In this document: positions 10,830 through 18,001 of the stretch, piece after piece
How positions within the stretch are numbered: position 1 is the first letter of the stretch
Layout of the letters: every line of letters starts with the position of its first letter
Translations under genes and position numbers: made by a program
The notes under the pieces: model-generated
Told to the model about the DNA's origin: nothing
The model's input: only the letters and a program-made list of their open reading frames with translations
Databases searched by the model: none
Assembly: GCF_900167575.1 (NCBI RefSeq)
Contig: NZ_FUZP01000003.1
Span: 1-64,000 of the forward strand
Source of the DNA: Okibacterium fritillariae
GTDB taxonomy: Bacteria > Actinomycetota > Actinomycetes > Actinomycetales > Microbacteriaceae
Direction: 5' to 3'
DNA length: 64,000 bases

Positions 10830-10898
10830 GACAGATGAACAGTTGGTAAAAAAGTAACCCCAACGGGTGACGCTCCAACGGGGCTGCAACAGATGAGC
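10830..10898 (-). promoter_or_regulatory. Upstream region of the nucleotidase gene with repeated GTTCATCTGT-like elements
   Basis: The 253-base gap 10711-10963 holds no gene. On the minus strand it contains GCTCATCTGTT (10898-10888), GTCACCCGTTG (10871-10861) and GTTCATCTGTC (10840-10830), which loosely resemble GTTCACC units of actinobacterial PHO boxes. The spacing is not the regular 11 bases of a true PHO box, so phosphate control is only a guess. Confidence 0.25.
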
Positions 10899-10963
10899 AG
10901 CGACACGCGCTAAGGGTGCCACTAAAGAGCAGCGAGCGGATGTTGCGGGCGAGAACCGCAGCG

Positions 10964-11488
10964 TCAGACGATGGTTTTCATCATCCGGGTGTTGCCGAGC
11001 GTGTTGGGCTTGACCCGGGCCAGGTCGAGGAACTCGGCTACACCCTCATCCCGAGAGCGGATGAGTTCGTAATAGACCTCGGGGTCGACGACGGTCTCGC
11101 CGATGGGCAGGAAACCGTGGCGCTCGAAGAACGGCACCTCGAAGGTGAGGCAGAACAGGCGCGTCACGCCGAGCTCGAGTGCGTCCTCCTCAAGCCGGGC
11201 CAGGATGGCTCCGCCCACGCCCGCGCGCAGGTGCTTCTGCGAGACGGCCAATGTGCGCACCTCACCGAGGTCCTCCCACATCACATGCAGCGCGCCGCAT
11301 CCGATGAGCTCGCCCTCGGGCGTCTCGGCCACGCGGAACTCTTGCACGGCCTCGTAGAAAACGACGCGCTCCTTGCCGAGCAGGATGCGCTCCTGCACGA
11401 GGGGTTCGATGAGCGCCTGGATCTTCGGCACGTCGCTCGTGCGCGCCCGTCGCACCGTGTACTCGGTGCGCACCACGTGTTCCGCCAT
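10964..11488 (-). CDS. argA: N-acetylglutamate synthase, short GNAT type
   Basis: 174 residues, start ATG at 11488. This is the short actinobacterial ArgA type (Rv2747 family), a lone GNAT domain that acetylates glutamate as the first step of arginine synthesis. Visible features are the N-terminal VRRARTSDVPKIQALI, the acetyl-CoA loop region RTLAVSQKHLRAGVGGAIL, and the family-typical RLFCLTFEVPFFERHGF and PNTLGNTRMMKTIV ends. No other arg genes are nearby. Gene symbol given by family resemblance. Confidence 0.88.
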   Translation of the reverse strand: MAEHVVRTEYTVRRARTSDVPKIQALIEPLVQERILLGKERVVFYEAVQEFRVAETPEGELIGCGALHVMWEDLGEVRTLAVSQKHLRAGVGGAILARLEEDALELGVTRLFCLTFEVPFFERHGFLPIGETVVDPEVYYELIRSRDEGVAEFLDLARVKPNTLGNTRMMKTIV

Positions 11489-11626
11489 CTGCTGCCTCCA
11501 TCCGCCTCGCCGGCGTCACCGTGATGCACCCTTCGTGCGCCGGTGGCCGCCATCCAGCCTAGACCCGGGGCCGCACTGCCAGTCCGGGGTTGTGCGCAAC
11601 CGGTGGCGGCGACGCGAGCCCGGGCG

Positions 11627-11632
11627 TACCGT
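11627..11632 (+). promoter_or_regulatory. Candidate leaderless -10 element of the 57-residue gene
   Basis: TACCGT ends six bases before the ATG at 11639, the same geometry as at radA. There is no ribosome site. Confidence 0.4.
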
Positions 11633-11638
11633 TGCCGC

Positions 11639-11812
11639 ATGAGCGATGCACAGGACAAGCCCACCGAAAACGACCCCTACTCAGACTTCTCGGTCCCCCA
11701 GGACACCGACCTCGTGGCCGACCAGCCCGCCGGCGAGCAGGATGCCCCGGCCAAACGCGATGCGGCCGACCGCGATGCCGACCCCGACCTGAACGGCCTC
11801 GAGGAGAAGTAA
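11639..11812 (+). CDS. Small acidic disordered protein (57 residues)
   Basis: MSDAQDKPTENDPYSDFSVP at the start and DADPDLNGLEEK at the end. It is rich in Asp, Glu, Ala and Pro, with no hydrophobic segment or cysteine, so probably unstructured. It is preceded by a leaderless-type promoter and followed by an 18-base inverted repeat, which supports a real transcription unit. It is convergent with clpC. I recognise no family. Confidence 0.65.
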   Translation: MSDAQDKPTENDPYSDFSVPQDTDLVADQPAGEQDAPAKRDAADRDADPDLNGLEEK

Positions 11813-11836
11813 GCCCGCCGCCCTAACACCCTCTTA

Positions 11837-11888
11837 AACGCCGAATGCGGCGACACAAACCCTGAGGTTCGGTCGCCGCATTCGACGT
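11837..11888. terminator. Bidirectional hairpin between the small acidic gene and clpC
   Basis: An 18-base inverted repeat with one mismatch: arms at 11837-11854 and 11871-11888 around a 16-base loop, core CGAATGCGGCGAC/GTCGCCGCATTCG. There is no U-tract on either side. It lies between convergent genes and could end both. Confidence 0.6.
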
Positions 11889-11922
11889 TACGGGCAGTCG
11901 ACGTGAACGCCGACCGTGCCGA

Positions 11923-14451
11923 CTAGTCGCTGGTGATCGCGAGGTCGGGGGTGGATGCCCCCGTGCCGAGCGCCGCACCGGCGTTGACGTTGGTCGACGC
12001 GTAGCCTTCGCGCTGGCTCGTCGTGAAGACGAACGTGCCATCGACGAAGTCGACGTGGACGTGGTCGCCCGCACCGAGCTCGCCGTGCAGGATCTTCTCG
12101 GACAGCGAGTCCTCGACCTCGTGCTGGATGGCGCGACGCAGCGGCCGGGCACCGAGCGACGGGTCGAAGCCGACCTCGATCAGGCGCTCCTTGGCGGGCA
12201 GCGTGAGTTCGACGGTCATGTCGCGGTCGAGCATGCGCTCGCCCAGACGCTTGATGAACAGATCGACGATCTGCAGCAACTCGGGCTTCGAGAGCTGCGG
12301 GAACACGATCGTGTCATCGACACGGTTGAGGAACTCGGGCTTGAAGTGCTTCTTCAGCTCTTCGTTGACCTTGCCGCGCATGATGTCGTACCCGGTGGAG
12401 GAGTCGCCCTCGACCTGGAAGCCGACCGGCCCGCCAGCGATGCCCTTCGAACCGAGGTTCGTGGTCATGATGATGACGGTGTTCTTGAAGTCGACGACAC
12501 GACCCTGACCATCGGTCAGACGGCCCTCTTCGAGAATCTGCAACAGCGAGTTGAAGATGTCGGGGTGGGCCTTCTCGATCTCGTCGAACAGCACGACGCT
12601 GAACGGCTTGCGGCGCACCTTCTCGGTGAGCTGGCCGCCTTCTTCGAAGCCGACGAACCCGGGAGGGGCACCGAACAGACGCGAAACGGTGTGCTTCTCG
12701 CCGTATTCGGACATGTCGAGCGAGATCATCGCGCCCTCGTCGTCGAACAGGAACTCGGCGAGCGCCTTGGCGAGCTCGGTCTTTCCGACACCCGTGGGGC
12801 CGGCGAAGATGAACGAACCGCTCGGACGCTTCGGGTCCTTCAGGCCGGCACGCGTGCGTCGGATGGTCTTGGAGAGCGCCGAGATGGCCTCCTCCTGACC
12901 GATGACGCGCTGGTGCAGGGCCTTCTCCATGAAGACGAGCCGCGAGGACTCTTCCTCGGTGAGCTTGAACACGGGGATGCCGGTGGCCTGGGCCAGAACC
13001 TCGGCGATCAGACCTTCGTCGACCGTCGCGGTGGTCTTGACCTCACCCGAACGCCACTGCTTCTCGAGGCGCAGACGCTCGCCGAGGAGGTTCTTCTCCT
13101 CGTCGCGCAGCGATGCGGCCTTCTCGAAGTCCTGGTCTTCGATGGCGGCTTCCTTGGCCTCGCGCACCTTGGCGATCTTCTCGTCGAATTCGCGCAGCTC
13201 GGGCGGGCTCGACAGGATCGACAGTCGGAGGCGTGCGCCGGCCTCGTCGATCAGGTCGATGGCCTTGTCGGGCAGGAAGCGGTCGCTGATGTAGCGGTCG
13301 GCCAGGTTGGCGGCGGCCACGATCGCACCATCGGTGATGGACACCTTGTGGTGGGCCTCGTAGCGGTCGCGCAGACCCTTCAAGATGTTGATCGAGTGCG
13401 GGAGCGACGGCTCGGCGACCTGGATCGACTGGAAGCGACGCTCGAGCGCGGCATCCTTCTCGAAGTGCTTGCGGTACTCGTCGAGCGTGGTGGCGCCAAT
13501 GGTCTGCAGCTCACCGCGGGCGAGAAGCGGCTTGAGGATGGAGGCGGCGTCGATCGCACCCTCGGCGGCACCCGCACCCACGAGGGTGTGGATCTCGTCG
13601 ATGAAGACGATGATGTCGCCGCGCGTGCGGATCTCCTTGGTGACCTTCTTCAGGCGCTCCTCGAAGTCACCGCGGTAGCGGCTTCCGGCGATGAGCGAGC
13701 CGAGGTCGAGCGAGTAGAGCTGCTTGTCCTTCAGCGTCTCGGGAACATCGCCCTTGACGATCGCCTGGGCGAGGCCCTCGACGACGGCCGTCTTTCCCAC
13801 ACCGGGCTCACCGATGAGGACGGGGTTGTTCTTCGAGCGGCGCGACAGGATCTGCATGACGCGCTCGATCTCCTTCTCGCGCCCGATCACCGGGTCGAGC
13901 TTGGAGTCGCGGGCGGCCTGCGTGAGGTTGCGCCCGAACTGGTCGAGGATCTGCGAACCACCCTGAGCCTGCTGCTCGGCGGGGGCACCGCCGACGGCAG
14001 CCGTCTCTTTGCCCTGGTAGCCCGAGAGCAACTGGATGACCTGCTGGCGCACGCGGTTGAGGTCAGCGCCGAGCTTCACCAGAACCTGAGCGGCGACGCC
14101 TTCACCCTCGCGGATGAGGCCGAGCAGGATGTGCTCGGTGCCGATGTAGTTGTGGCCGAGCTGCAGTGCTTCGCGCAGGGACAGCTCGAGGACCTTCTTC
14201 GCCCGCGGCGTGAAGGGGATGTGGCCGGTGGGCTGCTGCTGCCCCTGGCCGATGATGTCTTGCACCTGCTCGCGCACGGCGTCGAGCGAGATGTTCAGCG
14301 ACTCGAGCGCCTTCGCTGCAACGCCCTCACCCTCGTGGATGAGGCCGAGCAGGATGTGCTCTGTGCCAATGTAATTGTGGTTGAGCATCTTGGCCTCTTC
14401 TTGGGCCAAAACGACAACGCGCCGAGCTCTGTCGGTGAATCTCTCGAACAT
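11923..14451 (-). CDS. clpC: ATP-dependent Clp protease ATP-binding subunit ClpC
   Basis: 842 residues. The ATG at 14451 ([15 protein letters not shown]) follows AAGGAGTGAAC and gives the normal N terminus. It has two Clp-N repeats (each with [14 protein letters not shown]) in the first 145 residues, AAA domain 1 ([22 protein letters not shown]), a UVR coiled-coil segment ([16 protein letters not shown]), AAA domain 2 ([33 protein letters not shown]), and the C-terminal D2-small domain. It unfolds substrates for ClpP in the cytoplasm and is essential in mycobacteria. A ClgR-like operator lies 82 bases upstream. No ClpS or ClpP gene is in view. Confidence 0.98.
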   Translation of the reverse strand: MFERFTDRARRVVVLAQEEAKMLNHNYIGTEHILLGLIHEGEGVAAKALESLNISLDAVREQVQDIIGQGQQQPTGHIPFTPRAKKVLELSLREALQLGHNYIGTEHILLGLIREGEGVAAQVLVKLGADLNRVRQQVIQLLSGYQGKETAAVGGAPAEQQAQGGSQILDQFGRNLTQAARDSKLDPVIGREKEIERVMQILSRRSKNNPVLIGEPGVGKTAVVEGLAQAIVKGDVPETLKDKQLYSLDLGSLIAGSRYRGDFEERLKKVTKEIRTRGDIIVFIDEIHTLVGAGAAEGAIDAASILKPLLARGELQTIGATTLDEYRKHFEKDAALERRFQSIQVAEPSLPHSINILKGLRDRYEAHHKVSITDGAIVAAANLADRYISDRFLPDKAIDLIDEAGARLRLSILSSPPELREFDEKIAKVREAKEAAIEDQDFEKAASLRDEEKNLLGERLRLEKQWRSGEVKTTATVDEGLIAEVLAQATGIPVFKLTEEESSRLVFMEKALHQRVIGQEEAISALSKTIRRTRAGLKDPKRPSGSFIFAGPTGVGKTELAKALAEFLFDDEGAMISLDMSEYGEKHTVSRLFGAPPGFVGFEEGGQLTEKVRRKPFSVVLFDEIEKAHPDIFNSLLQILEEGRLTDGQGRVVDFKNTVIIMTTNLGSKGIAGGPVGFQVEGDSSTGYDIMRGKVNEELKKHFKPEFLNRVDDTIVFPQLSKPELLQIVDLFIKRLGERMLDRDMTVELTLPAKERLIEVGFDPSLGARPLRRAIQHEVEDSLSEKILHGELGAGDHVHVDFVDGTFVFTTSQREGYASTNVNAGAALGTGASTPDLAITSD

Positions 14452-14532
14452 GTTCACTCCTTGGGAAGGCCAGACAGGGAGGTGGCTTCCGATACAAAGA
14501 GAGTAACCGCGGAATCTGCCAAAAAGTCCGCT

Positions 14533-14550
14533 GTTCGCCGTGGGCGTGAC
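14533..14550 (-). promoter_or_regulatory. ClgR-type operator upstream of clpC
   Basis: On the minus strand the site reads GTCACGCCCACGGCGAAC. It matches the ClgR pattern known from Corynebacterium (WNNWCGCYNANRGCGWWS) at every defined base except the first. A TACTCT -10-like element lies between this site and the clpC start. ClgR activates clp genes in that genus, so the position fits. Confidence 0.6.
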
Positions 14551-14592
14551 CCCCGGCATCCGGGTGGTAATTCTGCCGGGGTCGCGGATGCC

Positions 14593-15150
14593 TCAGCGGA
14601 ACGTGACGGTGCGTGCAAGGTCGTCGAGCAGCTGGCGCATGCGCTCGAAGACGACCAGATCGTAGCTTGCCGTGTAGAGACGAGCGACCTCGGATCCCAC
14701 CGCGAAAACGTAGTCCGTGCGCGCCACCACGGCACTGGTGCCATCGTCGAGGTCCAGGTAGCGGGTGACACGCACGCCCTCGACCCCGTCGGCGTTGTGG
14801 ATCGACTCGACGATCGGATTCTCGATGGAGGTCGGATCGGTCGCGCCCGCGAGAGCGGCCAGGTCGCGCACATCGAACTCGGAACGCGCTTCGAGCACCA
14901 GATCGGCCAGGTAGGCGTCTCCCCCCGCGAACGCGAGGAAGCTCCGCGATGCACCACGTTCTGCGCGCGTCGATGCGACGAGGCGGGCCGTCTCGGCATG
15001 GGCGGCCGCGTCGGCCGATGACAGGCGCCCCTGCGCCACGAGTTCGGCGATGAGATCGTCGGCCCAAGCGGCCACGGTCGGCCATCGATCGAACGGCCAC
15101 TCCGAGGGAATGCCGATCCAGGCGTCGGGATGAGTGACGAAAACGCTCAC
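14593..15150 (-). CDS. Uncharacterised protein of the WXG100-linked operon, paralogue of its upstream neighbour
   Basis: 185 residues, GTG start at 15150 overlapping the previous stop (GTGA). It begins MSVFVTHPDAWIGIPSEWPF and ends LLDDLARTVTFR. No signal peptide, membrane helix or cysteine. It shares layout with the neighbouring 222-residue protein: an early W-I/L-x-x-P-x-x-W motif, a helical stretch with A-x-x-A-R-x-x-x-A-x-x-x-x-A, a beta-rich middle with GVRVTRYLDL, and a final D-x-(I/L)-A-x-T-(L/V)-x-F-R. Last gene of five translationally coupled genes. It could be a chaperone, adaptor or immunity-type protein. No function is known to me. Confidence 0.75.
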   Translation of the reverse strand: MSVFVTHPDAWIGIPSEWPFDRWPTVAAWADDLIAELVAQGRLSSADAAAHAETARLVASTRAERGASRSFLAFAGGDAYLADLVLEARSEFDVRDLAALAGATDPTSIENPIVESIHNADGVEGVRVTRYLDLDDGTSAVVARTDYVFAVGSEVARLYTASYDLVVFERMRQLLDDLARTVTFR

Positions 15151-15815
15151 AATCTGGGTTCTGCCTTTCTGACTGAGCTGCCGTGATCGACTCCGTGGTC
15201 GCGGGCATAGCGCCGGAACCTCAGGGTGGAGGCGATGGCATCGAAGAGTTCCTCGACGGCCGCTGAGACCCGCTCGCCATCGGGCATATCGAATCGAGCG
15301 ATGCTGGCCGTCACGCTCAACCAGCGGCTGGTACCGGGCACGGCGGCCAGGTAGGAGATGCGACGGGTAGGCGGCACGTCGATGCCTTCGGGCCCCGTGC
15401 GCGGTTTCTCGTCGCTCACGCGTCGCACCGCGAGCACCCCGCCGATCTCGGTCGCGCGCGATTCGCCCCGGGCCGCGAACTGGAGGAGGACGTCCTCGGG
15501 TGTGCCACTACCGGCGGGGGGAACGGGCTCGGAGACCACGATCCCGAGCGGCACGGGCGCCCCAGCGAGCAGGTCGAGCGGGATGTACAGGTCGACGCCG
15601 CCGGCACCTCTCGCCTGAGCGACTGCCGAATCGAGCGCGGCCCGAACTATGGAACGCGCCCGTGTCGCTTGGTGAGGGGGGAGCTCGCGACCGACGGACC
15701 GGACGAGGTCTCGCACGGCAGTCCCTGCGGGGTCGCTCCCCGATGTGGCGATGTCGAGAGGGATGCGATGCCACCCCTCGGGCACCGCGAGCCAGTAAGG
15801 CAATCGGTCAACCAT
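15147..15815 (-). CDS. Uncharacterised protein of the WXG100-linked operon (222 residues)
   Basis: Start ATG at 15815, overlapping the end of the previous gene by 8 bases. It begins MVDRLPYWLAVPEGWHRIPL and ends with FDAIASTLRFR followed by a basic tail. The middle (GGVDLYIPLDLLAGAPVP, LGIVVSEPVPP) and late part (ISYLAAVPGTSRWLSVTASI) predict a mixed alpha-beta soluble domain. It looks like a diverged paralogue of the next gene. The phrase VPEGWHRIPL near the N terminus is, as far as I recall, typical of uncharacterised actinobacterial proteins encoded beside WXG100 genes. No enzymatic motif seen. Confidence 0.75.
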   Translation of the reverse strand: MVDRLPYWLAVPEGWHRIPLDIATSGSDPAGTAVRDLVRSVGRELPPHQATRARSIVRAALDSAVAQARGAGGVDLYIPLDLLAGAPVPLGIVVSEPVPPAGSGTPEDVLLQFAARGESRATEIGGVLAVRRVSDEKPRTGPEGIDVPPTRRISYLAAVPGTSRWLSVTASIARFDMPDGERVSAAVEELFDAIASTLRFRRYARDHGVDHGSSVRKAEPRL

Positions 15816-16359
15816 TCTTCGCTCCCCTGCCTGCAGCACGGGCGCTACGCCCGGAGTTACCCGGGAGGGTCTTCCACGCGCGGGCGAGACCGACGCCGCC
15901 CACGACGACACTGAGGAGGACGGGGAGCGCCCACAGGCCGAAGCCAGTGCCCGCCGAGTAGTACAGACCCGCAAGCAGGGTGAGCGCACCGCCGAGCAGC
16001 AGGGTCAGAGCGCCGATCGACCCGGGCGACGCCCACAGCACCAGTCGTTTGGTGAACGAATCTCGGTATTGCCGCCACGGATTCCACACCACGGCGAGCG
16101 CGAACGCCATCACCACGGGGAACAGGAGAAAGAGCCACCACGGAGCCGGGAGCGGAAGTGCGCCGGCGACTTGTTCGATGCGCCCCGCGTTGTCGGGAAG
16201 GGAGGAACGACCAGGTGCTCCCGATATGAGAGCCAGAACGAGATTGACCACGAGGAGCACGGGGCCGTAGAGCAGATAGGCAAGGGTGTTGAGCGCGACC
16301 ACGACGGCGGTGCGGCGCCCCGGAGCGTGGCTCACCCTCGCCCTCTCGGTCGCCGTCAC
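15808..16359 (-). CDS. Four-helix membrane protein of the WXG100-linked operon
   Basis: 183 residues from a GTG at 16359 that overlaps the upstream stop (GTGA). There are four predicted membrane segments: about 18-45 (VVVALNTLAYLLYGPVLLVV), 72-92 (WWLFLLFPVVMAFALAVVW), 113-135 (LTLLLGGALTLLAGLYYSAG) and 142-160 (LWALPVLLSVVVGGVGLARA). The C-terminal tail is basic. No family recognised. Its place between the effector-like gene and two soluble genes suggests a membrane partner of that system, for instance protection or secretion. Confidence 0.75.
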   Translation of the reverse strand: MTATERARVSHAPGRRTAVVVALNTLAYLLYGPVLLVVNLVLALISGAPGRSSLPDNAGRIEQVAGALPLPAPWWLFLLFPVVMAFALAVVWNPWRQYRDSFTKRLVLWASPGSIGALTLLLGGALTLLAGLYYSAGTGFGLWALPVLLSVVVGGVGLARAWKTLPGNSGRSARAAGRGAKNG

Positions 16360-17615
16360 CAATTGAGGTCTCGCACGGTCGACGTGCTCGCCTCTTGCAT
16401 CGTCGAGGGGGTCAGGGCCGAAATAGCCGGCGGGATGACAGCCGGCAGGACGGCATTGCCCACGTAGCCGCTGCCCCACAGGAACCGGCTGTTGCTCGCG
16501 GCAACGGCGGCCGCCGAGGTGGCTCCACTTCTCAGCGTCATATTCGCGATGATCGCCGTCTCGGCGAGCGCGCGCGCCTCGGACCCGATGACGGGCGCAA
16601 ACCGCAGGTTCTCGACACCTTCGCGCGCAGCCGTCTCGACGAGCTCGACGGCCACAGAACGTGTCACACCCGATACACCGCTTCCTGCGGCGGAGGCCAT
16701 CTGGGAGGCCGCGGCGGCGCTGGCCGTGGCACCCCTCGTCGCCGCGAGCCCGCCCTTGATGAGTTTGCCCGCACCGAAGGGGAGGACGGCCAGGGCGATC
16801 TCCGTGATCGCATCGACCCAGGACTTGTTACCCGTGAGTGCCTGCATGGTCGCGTTCAGCACGGTAGCGACGGCGACGATCACGACGATCGCCCCCACGA
16901 TCAGGTTGAGCCCGGGAACGAACATGGCGACAACGGCCAGGATGCCGGCGACGACACCGGCGATCGTCAAAACCGTATCGACCCACGGGTTCTCCTCGAA
17001 GAACTGGTCGACGTCATCCCAGAAGCCGTCGTTGAGGTCGCTCGCCTGCTCGACGTCGTGGATCGCATTCTCCGCGGTCGTCGCAGCGGTATCACGCGCG
17101 TCGATCGCTTCCTGCAAGAGGGTGATGGCCGCCTGCAATGACGCTGCGGCTTCGTCGGCTTCCGAACGAGCACCGTCACGCAATCCCTCGATGCGCGTGC
17201 GGTCGGCGGGTTCGAGGGCCGGGTCGTCGAGCTGGCGCTCATAAGCCGTGGCCTCCGAACCCGACGACTCTGTCGACGAGACAGCCGTCTGCGCCTGTGT
17301 CAGGGCCGTCACACTCGTCTCTTGGGCCGAGGTGAGCTCGGGCGCGTAAACGAGGAGGGCATCACCCGTGCCTCGGTATCGCTGCTCGGCCCGGTCGATG
17401 CGACCCGCGACCTGTTCGGCGATCTCGCGGAAGGCATCTACTGCCTCGCTCACGGTCGCCTTGTCATCGAGCAGCGCGCGAAGGTTTTGCGAGGTCTGCT
17501 TGATGGTCTCTGCCATCGCGACATAATTGTTGCCGGCGCTGGTCACGACAGCCGGATCGCCGGGAACGGGATCTGCGCCGTAATTGAGTGCCGTCCAGTC
17601 AGTGGGGCGTGCCAT
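16356..17615 (-). CDS. Type VII secretion effector-like protein with helical N-terminal module
   Basis: 419 residues, ATG at 17615 preceded by GAGGAG and sharing one base with the previous stop (TGATG). The N terminus (WTALNYGADPVPGDPAVV) fits the T7SS signal-domain pattern seen at the start of many actinobacterial polymorphic toxins. Residues about 20-190 are long helices. Then NDGFWDDVDQFFEENPW and a hydrophobic pair about 215-260 (LTIAGVVAGILAVVAMFVPG, LIVGAIVVIVAVATVL), the usual layout before a toxin domain. But the remaining 150 residues are low-complexity Ala/Ser-rich and hydrophobic, with no toxin domain I can recognise. It may be a toxin-less effector, a scaffold or carry a novel domain. 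Confidence 0.75.
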   Translation of the reverse strand: MARPTDWTALNYGADPVPGDPAVVTSAGNNYVAMAETIKQTSQNLRALLDDKATVSEAVDAFREIAEQVAGRIDRAEQRYRGTGDALLVYAPELTSAQETSVTALTQAQTAVSSTESSGSEATAYERQLDDPALEPADRTRIEGLRDGARSEADEAAASLQAAITLLQEAIDARDTAATTAENAIHDVEQASDLNDGFWDDVDQFFEENPWVDTVLTIAGVVAGILAVVAMFVPGLNLIVGAIVVIVAVATVLNATMQALTGNKSWVDAITEIALAVLPFGAGKLIKGGLAATRGATASAAAASQMASAAGSGVSGVTRSVAVELVETAAREGVENLRFAPVIGSEARALAETAIIANMTLRSGATSAAAVAASNSRFLWGSGYVGNAVLPAVIPPAISALTPSTMQEASTSTVRDLNW

Positions 17616-17902
17616 CAGTTCTCCTCCGTGAGTGCCGCCGCGAGGTCGTTGTCCGCGCTCTCGAAGCCCTCCCGTACGCTCGTGAGCTGCTCGCCGAGGG
17701 AGGTGAGCTGTTCACTCAGCTCGGACCGGCGGTGATCCCATCCTTCAGCGAAAGCAAGGACGCGTTCCCCCAAAGCCATATGGCCCACCGCGACGGCGAC
17801 GTCGTGGCTCTCACCGTTGGCTCCATCGAACTCTGCACGGATGCGGGCCAGGCTCGACACCATATCGTCGAGCAACGCCCCGTCGATCACAACCTTCTCC
17901 AC
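17615..17902 (-). CDS. WXG100/ESAT-6-like small helical protein
   Basis: 95 residues from a GTG at 17902 with GAGAGGGG upstream; an ATG at 17947 in the same frame is possible. The sequence predicts two long helices joined near FAEGWDHRRSEL, where the W-x-x-R-R core takes the place of the strict WXG turn, and ends with FESADNDLAAALTEE. This is the usual form of WXG100-like partners placed upstream of effector genes in actinobacteria. It is the first gene of the operon, overlapping the effector-like gene by one base. No EccC-type ATPase is in the window. Confidence 0.75.
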   Translation of the reverse strand: MEKVVIDGALLDDMVSSLARIRAEFDGANGESHDVAVAVGHMALGERVLAFAEGWDHRRSELSEQLTSLGEQLTSVREGFESADNDLAAALTEEN

Positions 17903-17975
17903 GCCCCGCCCCTCTCGTTCGTCGTGTGTCCACGGTATCGAGCCCATAACGACGAAGCCATGGGGAGGGCTCCCC

Positions 17976-17984
17976 TGTGGATAA
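17976..17984 (-). promoter_or_regulatory. Single consensus DnaA box (TTATCCACA)
   Basis: The minus strand reads TTATCCACA in the 99-base gap between cls and the WXG100-like gene. It is an exact nine-base match, but a single copy is expected about every 130 kb by chance, so meaning is doubtful. Confidence 0.3.
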
Positions 17985-18001
17985 CTCGGGCGTGTCGTCC
18001 G

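Noticed and set aside
12055-15021. A 988-codon plus-strand open frame opposite clpC
   Set aside because: It is a codon-bias shadow of clpC and the next gene, with no domain and low-complexity composition.
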